From contig NZ_CP051183.1 of the NCBI RefSeq assembly GCF_012295615.1, positions 3,375,001-3,439,000 of the forward strand: a DNA stretch of 64,000 bases, written 5' to 3'. Shown piece by piece: positions 46,516 to 57,045 of the stretch. A program made the translations under genes and the position numbers. The stretch comes from Bermanella marisrubri. GTDB taxonomy: Bacteria > Pseudomonadota > Gammaproteobacteria > Pseudomonadales > Oceanobacteraceae. The notes under the pieces were generated by a model. That model ran no database searches. It worked only from the letters and a program-made list of their open reading frames with translations, and was not told the DNA's origin. The first letter of the stretch is position 1. Each line of letters opens with the position of its first letter.

Positions 46516-48146
46516 GAGGCATCATCCAAATCAATAATTTGATTGGCTTCGTGAATAATCGATTCATCGTGAGAGGCAACGATAACCAATCGCTGATGCT
46601 GTGCTAAAGTGCGCAGGTTATTAACAACGATCTCTGCACTTTTTTTATCTAATGATGCTGTGGGTTCATCCAGCAAAATCAAAGGGAAGGGCGATAATAT
46701 GGTTCTCGCTAACGCTAATCGTTGAGCTTGACCACCGGACAAACCATAAGCCGACTCACCAATAACTTCATCCAAACCCTTGTCACTCATGTTTACTCTG
46801 TCTAATAGATCGACTTTTTCAAGTGCAGCAAGCATGGAGTTTTCTTCAATTCCAGCATGCCTATCGGAGTGCAATAAATCCAAGTTCTGCCGCCAAGACC
46901 CGAAAAGTGTAAACGGTGTTTGACTCAACCACGCGCAGGGCTCTGTACCTGGAGGCTGTGAAAAAATATTGATATGGCCACTGTCTGGGGCCTCAAAACC
47001 TGCCAGTAATCTGAGTAGAGTGCTTTTTCCTGTTCCGCTTTTACCCTTTAATACAATTATTTCACCTTTACGAGCAGTAAAACTCAAATGACGAAACAGA
47101 TCACCACGTTTATCAAACGTTTTACTAACATCGACAACATCTAGTCGGTTTTCATCCTTAACTGAGGCAGAAAAATACTCGGCTTTTTCTGGCATTTTTT
47201 TCGTGAAGCCTTTACTGGCATGAAGTAACTGCGCTGCAGCACCTAAGGCAGACGCGCGATCATGATAATGCTGAGCCAATGATCTTAGTGGTTGAAATAA
47301 CTCAGGAGCTAACAACAAAATTAACAAGCCAGAGAATAGACTCAACTCTGAACTTGGACCCCAATTAATGTAGCCTAATAATCCAAAGCCGATATACATA
47401 GCTAATACAGCGATGGCAACCGCTGAGAAAAACTCCAATACAGCAGAAGAAAGAAATGCAACCTTGAGTGTTTTCATTGTGAGTAGACGAAATTGCTCGC
47501 TGGTTTCGTTTAAACGATCTTTAGCAAAATCCACTTGCCCCATTGCTTGCAAAGCACGCATGCCTTTAATTTTATCGAGGAATTGTGTAGAGAGGCGCTC
47601 CAAACTTGCGAAATGACGTTGACTAATCGCTTCGGCTCCCATGCCAACGATTGCCATGAAAATAGGTATTAGCGGCGCCGATATCAATAATATTATCCCT
47701 GCTATCCAATCAAGGTAAAACGTAATAGAGAGAATTATCAGTGGCAACCAAACGGCGACTTTCATTTGCGGTAAGAAGCGGGAAAAGTAGCCCTCCAATG
47801 CTTCTACTTGTTCAACAAAATGATTTGTGCGCGAAGCTGCCGTTATATTGTTTAGCTCAACTAAATCACTTTGATGCCATGAGTGAATTAGCTGCTCCCG
47901 CACTTTTCGCTTTATAATTAAACCGCTTTGCGTTGCGTAATGTTCTTGCAAATATTGAGTCAGGCCACGAAAAACAATACACGCTATCATCGCGATAAAG
48001 TAGGGTATTAAATACTCTAGTGTAGAGTCACTCCATCCATCGACCAGCACTCCGTGTACTACGCGTGATATAAGCACAAACAGTAAAATCAAAGCGATCC
48101 CCGAGAGTACTGAAAATAGCGCCGTCTTGAGTATGCTGGCCCTCAC
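46512..48146 (-). CDS. cydD: Thiol reductant ABC exporter subunit CydD
   Basis: A half-transporter of at least 544 residues with ABC motifs GKSGTGKST, LSGGQAQRLALAR and LILLDEPTAS. It partners CydC. The GTG at 48146 is the only usual start, but it lacks a good RBS. The in-frame codons before it read KLQKAWLQQLGFFVR, which resembles the normal CydD N-terminus. The real start may be a rare codon (ATA, CTG or ATC) nearer to the AAGGA at 48171 or the CAGGAG before it. It follows cydB by 55 bases, so it belongs to one cydABDC transcript. Confidence 0.9.
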   Translation of the reverse strand: MRASILKTALFSVLSGIALILLFVLISRVVHGVLVDGWSDSTLEYLIPYFIAMIACIVFRGLTQYLQEHYATQSGLIIKRKVREQLIHSWHQSDLVELNNITAASRTNHFVEQVEALEGYFSRFLPQMKVAVWLPLIILSITFYLDWIAGIILLISAPLIPIFMAIVGMGAEAISQRHFASLERLSTQFLDKIKGMRALQAMGQVDFAKDRLNETSEQFRLLTMKTLKVAFLSSAVLEFFSAVAIAVLAMYIGFGLLGYINWGPSSELSLFSGLLILLLAPELFQPLRSLAQHYHDRASALGAAAQLLHASKGFTKKMPEKAEYFSASVKDENRLDVVDVSKTFDKRGDLFRHLSFTARKGEIIVLKGKSGTGKSTLLRLLAGFEAPDSGHINIFSQPPGTEPCAWLSQTPFTLFGSWRQNLDLLHSDRHAGIEENSMLAALEKVDLLDRVNMSDKGLDEVIGESAYGLSGGQAQRLALARTILSPFPLILLDEPTASLDKKSAEIVVNNLRTLAQHQRLVIVASHDESIIHEANQIIDLDDAS

Positions 48147-48201
48147 AAAAAAGCCCAGCTGTTGCAGCCAGGCCTTTTGCAGTTTTATATCAGAATCCTT
48201 G

Positions 48202-49206
48202 TTAGTGATAACCCACTCCTGCTTTTACTTTTCCACGAAACACCCAGTATGTCCAAGCGGTATACATAAGCACAAATGGAATCACAAACAGCAATCCAAT
48301 TAACAAGAATAGTTGTGACTCATTAGCTGATGCTGCATCCCATAAAGTGTAATTAGGTGGAACGATATAGGGCAGTTTACTTACCAATAACCCGAAGTAA
48401 GCAAAAATAAAAATCCCCATTGTAGCGACAAATGGCATTCCTTCTTGCTTAAGCTTTAGTGCTCGCAACAACAGTACACCACATAATAAAGCGCCCAAGG
48501 GAATCAACCAAATAAAGCTCAGGCTATCGAACCAACGGGCACGAACATATTCATCCGTAAGCGGCGTCCAGATACTCACAATTAAGAAAATGGCAAACAA
48601 TACTGCTAACAAATAGGGTGTAATTTTATACGCCCATGCTTGAATGTAGTCTTCCGACTTCATAATCAACCAAGTACTGCCAAGCAAGGCATATCCCACT
48701 ACCATACCTAATCCGGTTACAACGACAAACGGTGTTAGCCAATCTAGAGCGCCGCCAACATAGCGAAAATGCTCAGTTTCAAAACCTTGAATGTACGCAC
48801 CGACAACTGCCCCCTGTGCGAATGCAGCGAGTGTCGAGCCGCCAGCAAATGCCCAATTCCATAGGTAACGTGAAGTTCTTGCTTTGAATCGAAACTCAAA
48901 CGCCACTCCGCGGAAAATAAGACCAGCCAGTAATAAGAATACGCCTAAATACAGCGCAGGTAGTAACACGGTATAAACGAGAGGAAAAGCTGCTAACAAA
49001 CCGGCTCCACCCAGAACTAACCAAGTTTCATTGCCATCCCAAACAGGTGCGACGGAGTTCATCATCACGTCGCGCGCCTGTTCATCAGGTGCAAAGGGAA
49101 ACAAGATTCCTTGACCTAAGTCGAAGCCATCCATCAGCACATACATGATAACGCCAAAGCCAATAATGCCAGCCCAAATAGGCACAAGATCAAAATACGG
49201 TTCCAT
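48202..49206 (-). CDS. cydB: Cytochrome bd-type oxidase subunit II
   Basis: A 334-residue membrane protein with about eight or nine segments, forming subunit II of a quinol oxidase. The opening MYVLMDGFDLGQGILFPF and WDGNETWLVLGGAG are the family marks. Length (334) is closer to the cyanide-insensitive CioB type than to the 379-residue Escherichia CydB. Its ATG overlaps the cydA stop by one base (TAATG). Confidence 0.94.
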   Translation of the reverse strand: MEPYFDLVPIWAGIIGFGVIMYVLMDGFDLGQGILFPFAPDEQARDVMMNSVAPVWDGNETWLVLGGAGLLAAFPLVYTVLLPALYLGVFLLLAGLIFRGVAFEFRFKARTSRYLWNWAFAGGSTLAAFAQGAVVGAYIQGFETEHFRYVGGALDWLTPFVVVTGLGMVVGYALLGSTWLIMKSEDYIQAWAYKITPYLLAVLFAIFLIVSIWTPLTDEYVRARWFDSLSFIWLIPLGALLCGVLLLRALKLKQEGMPFVATMGIFIFAYFGLLVSKLPYIVPPNYTLWDAASANESQLFLLIGLLFVIPFVLMYTAWTYWVFRGKVKAGVGYH

Positions 49207-50606
49207 TATTGCGCTCCTTCTTCAAAGGGTACATCAACTGCAGACATAGGGCGTTTTGCTCTGTGGCTAGGATCATCGTCCGCTTCATGAGGTTTGTATT
49301 CCAAACCATCGCGCAGAATACGCATGACGTAATAGAGACCGCCAGTAAAGACCAAGGCATAAACGATGATGTAACCAATTAAGGTCGTTAAAGCCATCCA
49401 ACCTGTTAACGATGGTGTTAATCCCTGCTCCAAAGTCATCTCACCGTATATCAACCATGGAGCACGTCCCATCTCAGTCGTAAACCAACCCGCTAATACA
49501 GCAATGAAAGGGGTGATGCTCATGAACTGTAAGGTTTTTAAGTACCAGTGTTTATTCCAAAGTTGTCCACGCAAGCGTAATACGAATCCTGCAAACGCCA
49601 CGGCGATCATAAGAAGACCGATACCAACCATCACACGAAACGACCAAAATACACCCCACACAGGCGGTTGCATGTCTGGCTCAACTTCTTTCAAACCAGG
49701 AATCACACCATCTGCTGAATGCTTGAGAATCCAACTAGCACCATTAGGGATGCCAATTTCAAAATGATTGCTTTGCGTTTCTTTATCAGGCCATGCAAAC
49801 AACAAAAGCGGAACATTGCCTTGAGTTTCCCAATTACCTTCCATTGCCGCTACTTTTGTTGGCTGATGCTCTAGTGTGTTCAAACCATGCAAGTCACCAA
49901 TCCAAGCTTGAAGCGGGGTTAAGAATAGAAGCAACCAGAGTGTCATGGACAAGGCTTTTCGATTTGCTTCGACTTCACGATTATTCATTAAATACCAAGC
50001 GCTCACACCGGCAACCACAAAGCCACCTGTCAGAAACGACGCCAATGCCATATGAGCAAAACGGTAAGGCAAAGATTCATTGAAAATTGCATCAAACCAT
50101 GACGTCACATACAAGAGCTCACCACGGAATTCGACACCTGCTGGAGTATGCATCCAGCTGTTAGCAGCCAGTATCCAGAATGAGGAAATAAATGTGCCCA
50201 CAGCAACTAAAATAGCGGACATAAGATAGATGCCCGGCGGTACTTTATCTCGACCAAATAGCAGCACACCTAAGAATGCCGCTTCTAAGAAAAAAGCAGT
50301 AACCACTTCATAGCTCAGTATTGGTCCAAGAAAGTTGGCACTGGCATAAGCAAAGTTGCTCCAGTTGGTACCAAATTGGAAAGCCATCACAATGCCGGAC
50401 ACGACGCCCATACCGAATACGACAGCAAAGACTTTGATCCAAAACTGTGACAAGCGCGTCCAAACCGGATTTTGGGTTTTGAAAGCAATGCCTTCTAAAA
50501 CGGCAATATACGAGGCCAAACCAATGGTAAAAACAGGGAATATAGCGTGAAAAGAAACCACGAATGCAAACTGCAAGCGGGACAGGACAAGGGGATCTAG
50601 TTCCAT
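49206..50606 (-). CDS. cydA: Cytochrome bd-type oxidase subunit I
   Basis: A 466-residue haem-bearing subunit I of a quinol oxidase. The haem ligands are visible: His20 in SFHAIFP, His in RFAHMAL, and Met in TEMGRAPW. The quinol loop is short, the mark of the CioA (cyanide-insensitive) subtype. It takes electrons from ubiquinol and reduces oxygen at low tension or under nitric oxide or cyanide stress. GGAGG precedes the ATG. An FNR-type palindrome lies about 120 bases upstream. It heads cydABDC. Confidence 0.94.
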   Translation of the reverse strand: MELDPLVLSRLQFAFVVSFHAIFPVFTIGLASYIAVLEGIAFKTQNPVWTRLSQFWIKVFAVVFGMGVVSGIVMAFQFGTNWSNFAYASANFLGPILSYEVVTAFFLEAAFLGVLLFGRDKVPPGIYLMSAILVAVGTFISSFWILAANSWMHTPAGVEFRGELLYVTSWFDAIFNESLPYRFAHMALASFLTGGFVVAGVSAWYLMNNREVEANRKALSMTLWLLLFLTPLQAWIGDLHGLNTLEHQPTKVAAMEGNWETQGNVPLLLFAWPDKETQSNHFEIGIPNGASWILKHSADGVIPGLKEVEPDMQPPVWGVFWSFRVMVGIGLLMIAVAFAGFVLRLRGQLWNKHWYLKTLQFMSITPFIAVLAGWFTTEMGRAPWLIYGEMTLEQGLTPSLTGWMALTTLIGYIIVYALVFTGGLYYVMRILRDGLEYKPHEADDDPSHRAKRPMSAVDVPFEEGAQ

Positions 50607-50726
50607 AGATGCCTCCGGCGTTAAAGTAGGAGTGCATCTATATTAGATAACGCTAATACAAAAAACAAATGCAATTATCAAGAAAATGCGTAAAACAGTG
50701 TTTCGCCTTTAAAAAGCAAAGTTGGC

Positions 50727-50740
50727 ATGACCTAAGTCAA
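50727..50740. promoter_or_regulatory. Possible FNR/ANR box upstream of cydA
   Basis: ATGACCTAAGTCAA is a near-perfect palindrome (TGAC-CTAA-GTCA) close to the TTGAYNNNNRTCAA consensus of FNR/ANR regulators. It lies about 120 bases before the cydA ATG. It also lies 27 bases beyond the stop of the adjacent thioesterase gene, which reads toward cydA, so cydA is the likely target. Confidence 0.4.
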
Positions 50741-50767
50741 TTACCGCCAGAGGTTTTCATTAAGCTT

Positions 50768-51229
50768 CTAGCCACACATATACGTCCCTGTGCCGACGGC
50801 GATTAATTCATCTTCCTCGTTTTTAAATTCCATGCGCGTCACCGCAACCTTAGAACCAATTCGCAAAATACTGGCGCTCGCATAAAACTCTTTACCCTTA
50901 CCAGGACGAAGATAATCAACCCGCATATCAATAGTACCCAGTTTGCTCAGATTTTTAACACGTTCCTCCTTTGGCAGATCCTCTTGACGACGATAGGCAC
51001 CTACAAGGGCTGCCGTACCGCCAGCAACATCCAAAGCCGATGCGATGACACCACCATGTAAAATACCGTGTAACCAATTACCCACCAGCTCATCACGCAT
51101 TTTCAATTTAAACACCGCCTCATCGTTCTCAAAATTATGGACTTCTAAACCGATGTGATTATTGAACGGAATTTGCTGCATAAAATTAAGTGCTAATTGC
51201 AGCTCAGTTTTCGATAATTCTTCTTTCAT
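50768..51229 (-). CDS. PaaI-like hotdog thioesterase
   Basis: A 153-residue thioesterase of the YigI/PaaI group. The core HGILHGGVIASALDVAGG holds the His-Gly region of the hotdog active site, and VDYLRPGKGKEFYASA follows. The ATG at 51229 is chosen over 51259 because AAGGA precedes it. It is divergent from hemB. The CoA substrate is not known. Confidence 0.85.
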   Translation of the reverse strand: MKEELSKTELQLALNFMQQIPFNNHIGLEVHNFENDEAVFKLKMRDELVGNWLHGILHGGVIASALDVAGGTAALVGAYRRQEDLPKEERVKNLSKLGTIDMRVDYLRPGKGKEFYASASILRIGSKVAVTRMEFKNEEDELIAVGTGTYMCG

Positions 51230-51278
51230 AAATCGTTCAATCCTTGGTAAACATAGCAATAAAAAAAAAATTGCTTAA

Positions 51279-52331
<1,053 letters not shown>

Positions 52332-52385
52332 GAACAAACGTCATCGTTTCGACATTTGCATAAAGTATGATTGGGAAACGTTTTT

Positions 52386-52421
52386 TTTGTCTCAGTTCTA
52401 TAACCCTAGTGCTGGGACAAA
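52386..52421 (+). promoter_or_regulatory. Inverted repeat in ppk leader
   Basis: TTTGTCTCAG and CTGGGACAAA can pair over 10 bases with one G-U-type mismatch, 18 bases before the ppk ATG. It may be an operator or a leader hairpin near the RBS. It does not match a PhoB box. Confidence 0.35.
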
Positions 52422-52439
52422 GTGAGAATAAGGAAAACA

Positions 52440-54527
52440 ATGAGCGATACCGTCAGCGACAATAGCATTGATCTCAGTGCACCAGAGTATTATTTCAATC
52501 GTGAAATCAGTCACCTGCAATTCAATATTCGCGTATTGGAACAGGCCTTGGACGATTCTCACCCGCTGCTCAACCGCCTCATGTTCCTTTGTATTTTTAG
52601 TAGCAATCTAGACGAGTTTTTCGAAGTTCGTGTTGCGGATCTAAAAAAACAAATGGCGTTTAGCCGTGAAATTCCCGGACCCGATGGTACGCCACCGTCA
52701 GAAGTACTGGATCAAATCTATCAACTGGCATCGGAAACCACAGAGCGCCAATACAATATTCTCAATGAGTATCTGCTTCCAGAACTTGAAAAAGAAAATA
52801 TTCGCTTTATTCGCCGCTCCGATTGGAATGAAAAGCAAACCAAGTGGGCCAAGCAGTATTTCCGCGATGAGGTACAACCGGTAATCAGCCCGATTGGTTT
52901 AGACCCGGCTCATCCATTCCCACGCTTGGTAAACAAATCGCTTAACTTTATTGTTGAGCTAGATGGTAAAGATGCTTTCGGCCGTAATACGGGTATGGCG
53001 GTCATACCTGCGCCGCGCTCTTTACCTCGTATTAGTCGCTTTCCTGATGAAATCTGTGATGGTGGCGATAACTATGTTTTCCTTTCCAGTATGATTCACC
53101 AGTTCGCTGATGAACTGTTTCCTGGCATGAAGGTAAAAGGTTGCTATCAATTCCGCCTAACCCGTAATGCCGATTTAAGTTTTGATAAAGAGGACGTCAG
53201 TGACTTGGCCAGCGCCTTAGAGGGCGAACTCCATGCGCGACATTATGGCGATGCCGTGCGCTTGGAAGTCGCAGATAATTGTCCTGAACCACTTTGGCAA
53301 TTCCTACTGGATAAATTCAACTTGACCTATCAAGACCTGTATCAAGTGAATGGGCCAGTGAACGTTCACCGTTTGATGTCCGTCGCCATTGGTGCCGAAC
53401 GACCTGAGTTGCGTTACCCAACCTTCACGCCAAGTATTCCAAAGGGCTTAAAGGGCAGCAGTGATGTATTTGCTGCGATTCGTAAAAGTGACCAGCTTTT
53501 ATTGCATCCTTTCCAAAGCTTCACGCCTGTGGTGGATTTAGTCCGCAGCGCCGCTCAAGATCCAGATGTGCTAGCGATTAAGCAGACCTTATATCGTACA
53601 GGTGCGACCAGTGAGATCGTCAATGGCTTGGTTGAGGCTGCACGTAAAGGCAAAGAGGTGACGGTTGTCATTGAATTACGAGCGCGCTTCGATGAAGAGG
53701 AAAACCTACATCTTGCTAACCGTTTGCAAGAAGCCGGCTGTGTTGTGGTATACGGCGTGGTGGGTTACAAAACCCATAGTAAGATGATGATGATCGTACG
53801 CCGTGAAGGTAAAAAGCTAAAGCGCTATGTCCATTTGGGCACGGGTAATTATCACGCAGGTAACGCACGTCTTTACACGGATTATAGCTTGATTACCTGT
53901 GCAAAAGATCTAACAGAAGATGTTCACAAATTATTCCAGCAGCTAACAGGCATGGGCAAGGCACTGAGTATCAAGAAAATCTATCATGCCCCCTTTACTC
54001 TGCATAAAAGCTTGCTAGGACTGATTGCCGAAGAAGCCAAAAATGCAAAAGAAGGCAAGCCGGCGCGCATTACCATTAAAGTTAACTCTTTGACCGAGCC
54101 GAAAATCATTCAGGCTTTGTATAAAGCTAGCCAAGCCGGCGTACAAGTAGATTGCATTGTCCGAGGCATGTGCCGCCTAGTGCCGGGCATTCCAGGTGTC
54201 AGCGAGAACATTTCTGTGCGCAGTATCATTGGTCGCTTCTTAGAGCATACTCGAGTTTATTACTTTGAAAACAATGATAGCCCTAAGGTATTCGCATCCA
54301 GTGCTGACTGGATGGAGCGCAACTTGCTGAACCGCGTTGAGACGTGCTTCCCTATCGAAAATGCCAAGTGGGCGAAGCGACTGCGTGAAGAGCTGGATTT
54401 ATATCTCAGTGACAATTGCCAAAGCTGGCAATTACAACGTGATGGTCGCTATATGAAAAATGAACCGCTTGAAGGGGAAGAACGCATTAGTGCACAGCAA
54501 GTATTATTAGAGAGTCTAAGTGCCTAA
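52440..54527 (+). CDS. ppk: Polyphosphate kinase 1
   Basis: A 695-residue enzyme making long-chain polyphosphate from ATP. It has the N-terminal helical domain (FNREISHLQFNIRVL), the head domain and two phospholipase-D-like catalytic domains. The autophosphorylated His446 lies in GYKTHSKMM. The ATG at 52440 is chosen because AAGGA precedes it; the in-frame extension to 52422 has no RBS. It follows hemB by 108 bases and ends at a strong terminator. Confidence 0.96.
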   Translation: MSDTVSDNSIDLSAPEYYFNREISHLQFNIRVLEQALDDSHPLLNRLMFLCIFSSNLDEFFEVRVADLKKQMAFSREIPGPDGTPPSEVLDQIYQLASETTERQYNILNEYLLPELEKENIRFIRRSDWNEKQTKWAKQYFRDEVQPVISPIGLDPAHPFPRLVNKSLNFIVELDGKDAFGRNTGMAVIPAPRSLPRISRFPDEICDGGDNYVFLSSMIHQFADELFPGMKVKGCYQFRLTRNADLSFDKEDVSDLASALEGELHARHYGDAVRLEVADNCPEPLWQFLLDKFNLTYQDLYQVNGPVNVHRLMSVAIGAERPELRYPTFTPSIPKGLKGSSDVFAAIRKSDQLLLHPFQSFTPVVDLVRSAAQDPDVLAIKQTLYRTGATSEIVNGLVEAARKGKEVTVVIELRARFDEEENLHLANRLQEAGCVVVYGVVGYKTHSKMMMIVRREGKKLKRYVHLGTGNYHAGNARLYTDYSLITCAKDLTEDVHKLFQQLTGMGKALSIKKIYHAPFTLHKSLLGLIAEEAKNAKEGKPARITIKVNSLTEPKIIQALYKASQAGVQVDCIVRGMCRLVPGIPGVSENISVRSIIGRFLEHTRVYYFENNDSPKVFASSADWMERNLLNRVETCFPIENAKWAKRLREELDLYLSDNCQSWQLQRDGRYMKNEPLEGEERISAQQVLLESLSA

Positions 54528-54546
54528 AGCTACATAGTTAAATCCC

Positions 54547-54582
54547 AAAAAGAGCGCGGTTGCTTGGCCGCGCTTTTTCTTT
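54547..54582 (+). terminator. Terminator after ppk
   Basis: AGCGCGG pairs with CCGCGCT over 7 bp, followed by TTTTTCTTT on the plus strand and preceded by an A tract. Convergent with the ABC-F gene, so it may work for both. Confidence 0.85.
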
Positions 54583-54600
54583 ATGTGTGAAAGCAATATT

Positions 54601-56511
54601 CTATTCTTGTAGCTGGCTTTCTAGCGTCTCCAACTCTTCTAGTTTTTCCATCCACTCTTCTTCGATGGTTTCACTTTGCTTTTTTAATTCCGCTTGCTGG
54701 GATAGCACAGATTGCAAACGATCCTTCTCGCTGGCTTCGTAGAGACTCGTATCCGCTAATTGCTGTTCAACATCCGATAGCTGTTCTTGCACCGTCTCTA
54801 ACTGAGACTCTAGTTTATTCACTGCTTTTTTAAGCGGACTTAGTTGTTGACGTAATTGTGCGGCCTTACGCTTACGTTCTTTTTTCGCTTCGGCACTATG
54901 CTCGCCGCTGGACTTTTCTGAAGTAATACCGGCTTCACGCTGCTGCTCTAGCTTTATAAACTGGCGATAGTCTTCAAGGTCGCCATCAAATGGACTCACT
55001 TTACTTTGATGAACCAAATAAAACTCATCCACTGTATTAGCCAACAAATGACGATCGTGGCTTACTACTATCATGGCGCCTTCAAAGTCTTGAAGCGCTA
55101 GCGTTAACGCATGGCGCATATCTAAATCCAAGTGGTTAGTAGGCTCATCCAGTATCAATAAATTGGGTTTGAGGAACGCGATACGCGCTAGAGCCAAGCG
55201 AGCCAGCTCCCCACCTGAAAACGCTTCGCAACTTTCTACTGCTTGATCACCATGAAAACCAAAACCGCCCATGAAGTTGCGAGCTTCTTGTTCGCTGGTT
55301 TCAGGGATCAGTTTTTGCAAGTGTTGGACTGGGCTTAAAGATAGATCTAACTCATCTACTTGATGCTGAGCAAAGTATCCGACACTTAAATATTCTCCGC
55401 TAAATTGTTCGCCTTCCATCAGCGGTAGCTGACCCACAAGGGCTTTAATCAAAGTGGATTTACCCGCGCCATTGGCGCCCAATAGACCAATGCGCATTCC
55501 AGGGCGTAACTGCAAGCTCACTTGTGTTAATTGAGCCCGCTCTCCATAACCAATTTCTGCTTGCTCTAATTTCGTCAATGGATCACTAACTTTGTCAGCA
55601 TTGGGGAAACTAAAGTGAAATTCACTATCGATGTGAGCCGGAGCAATTCTTTCCATTCGCTCTAGCGCTTTTATTCGACTTTGTGCTTGTTTCGCTTTCG
55701 AAGCTTTTGCTTTGAAGCGAGTAATAAAGCTTTCAATATGGGCGATCTCTCGCTGCTGTTGCTCGAACAAAGATTGCTGCTGCGCCAAACGTTCTGCTCG
55801 ACGACGTTCGAAATCGGCGTAATTGCCGCTATATAAGTTCAACTTGTTCTGGTGCAAATGCACAATGCCATCGACTACACTATCAATGAAATCGCGATCG
55901 TGGCTAATCAATAAAAGGGTTCCGCGATACTGCTGCAAAAAACCCTCTAACCAAAGTGCTGCATCTAAATCTAAATGGTTAGTAGGCTCGTCTAGCATCA
56001 TTAAATCACTGGGCATAATCAGCGCGCGTGCTAAGTTCAAACGCATGCGCCAACCGCCACTGAATGCAGATACCGAATGCTGCATTTGCGCTTCAGTAAA
56101 ACCTAAACCTGCGAGCATGGTTTTCGCCTGTTGCGGTACTTGATAACCTTGTAGAGTTTCAAACTCACCATGTAGCTTTACTAGCTCTGCCTCTGCTCCG
56201 GTTTGCTCTGCATTAGCAATACCCTCACTCAAGCGTCGATAATCTTGGTGACCATCTAGCACATAATCCAACGCTGATTGTTCACTGGCCGCCACTTCTT
56301 GCGCCATATGGGCGATACGCCACGCCTTAGGGATATCAAGTTCTCCCTGGTCTGGCACCAATTCTCCCAGCAACAATTTAAATAGAGTCGATTTGCCGGC
56401 TCCGTTCGCACCTACAACCGCCAACTTTTGACCATCGTGCACAGCTAAATCAGCACCCACAAAAATATCTTTCTGGCCAAGGTGTAAGTTGAGAGACTGT
56501 AGTCGTATCAT
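54601..56511 (-). CDS. ABC-F ATPase (YheS/Uup-like)
   Basis: A 636-residue soluble protein with two ABC ATPase domains (Walker A GANGAGKST in both, signature FSGG twice, LILDEPTNHLDLD) and the P-site tRNA interaction linker between them. It has no membrane part. The Lys/Gln-rich coiled-coil C-terminus (about residues 525-636) fits YheS. ABC-F proteins act on the ribosome to relieve stalling. It is convergent to ppk and divergent from the TIGR02444 gene. Confidence 0.9.
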   Translation of the reverse strand: MIRLQSLNLHLGQKDIFVGADLAVHDGQKLAVVGANGAGKSTLFKLLLGELVPDQGELDIPKAWRIAHMAQEVAASEQSALDYVLDGHQDYRRLSEGIANAEQTGAEAELVKLHGEFETLQGYQVPQQAKTMLAGLGFTEAQMQHSVSAFSGGWRMRLNLARALIMPSDLMMLDEPTNHLDLDAALWLEGFLQQYRGTLLLISHDRDFIDSVVDGIVHLHQNKLNLYSGNYADFERRRAERLAQQQSLFEQQQREIAHIESFITRFKAKASKAKQAQSRIKALERMERIAPAHIDSEFHFSFPNADKVSDPLTKLEQAEIGYGERAQLTQVSLQLRPGMRIGLLGANGAGKSTLIKALVGQLPLMEGEQFSGEYLSVGYFAQHQVDELDLSLSPVQHLQKLIPETSEQEARNFMGGFGFHGDQAVESCEAFSGGELARLALARIAFLKPNLLILDEPTNHLDLDMRHALTLALQDFEGAMIVVSHDRHLLANTVDEFYLVHQSKVSPFDGDLEDYRQFIKLEQQREAGITSEKSSGEHSAEAKKERKRKAAQLRQQLSPLKKAVNKLESQLETVQEQLSDVEQQLADTSLYEASEKDRLQSVLSQQAELKKQSETIEEEWMEKLEELETLESQLQE

Positions 56512-56550
56512 AGGAGCTTCAAATTAAGGTTATACGGGTGGAGATAATCG

Positions 56551-57021
56551 GTGCGACATGATGCCATAAATTCGCTAGATAACCCATTCTGGCAATATTC
56601 AATTAAGGTTTATCGAAACTCGGAGTTCGAAGAAATCCTGCTACAAGGGCAACTTCTGGGTTTAGACGTTAATCTTTTACTCTTCTGTGGCTATTTAACA
56701 AGCCATGGACGTTCTCTAAGTTCCATAACAGATAAGCTGTGGCCTATTGATCATTGGCAAGTGCATACCGTTCAACCGATTCGGGAATTACGTAAGCGCG
56801 TAAAAGCACTCAATAAAGATTGGTATGACGAAATAAAATCCTTAGAGCTTGAGGCGGAACAAATTGAACAAGCTTTGTTGTATGACGTGAGCAACCACGC
56901 ATCTGTTGCTGAAATACCAAACCTTCTTTCTACCAACCTCAATGCCTACCTTCAATACAAAGCAATACACCCCCAAAAAAAATGGCTGCAAGCACTGTCT
57001 GAGCACTTGCAGCCATCTTAA
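56551..57021 (+). CDS. TIGR02444 family protein
   Basis: A 156-residue, mostly helical, soluble protein of the TIGR02444/DUF2390 family. The N-terminal NPFWQYSIKVY and LDVNLLLFCGYL are its marks. Function is unknown. GTG start with GTGGAG upstream. It is divergent from the ABC-F gene and has this same neighbour in Pseudomonas-like genomes, so a shared role is possible. Confidence 0.85.
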   Translation: MRHDAINSLDNPFWQYSIKVYRNSEFEEILLQGQLLGLDVNLLLFCGYLTSHGRSLSSITDKLWPIDHWQVHTVQPIRELRKRVKALNKDWYDEIKSLELEAEQIEQALLYDVSNHASVAEIPNLLSTNLNAYLQYKAIHPQKKWLQALSEHLQPS

Positions 57022-57045
57022 TAGCTAAAAAGAATCGAATACTTC

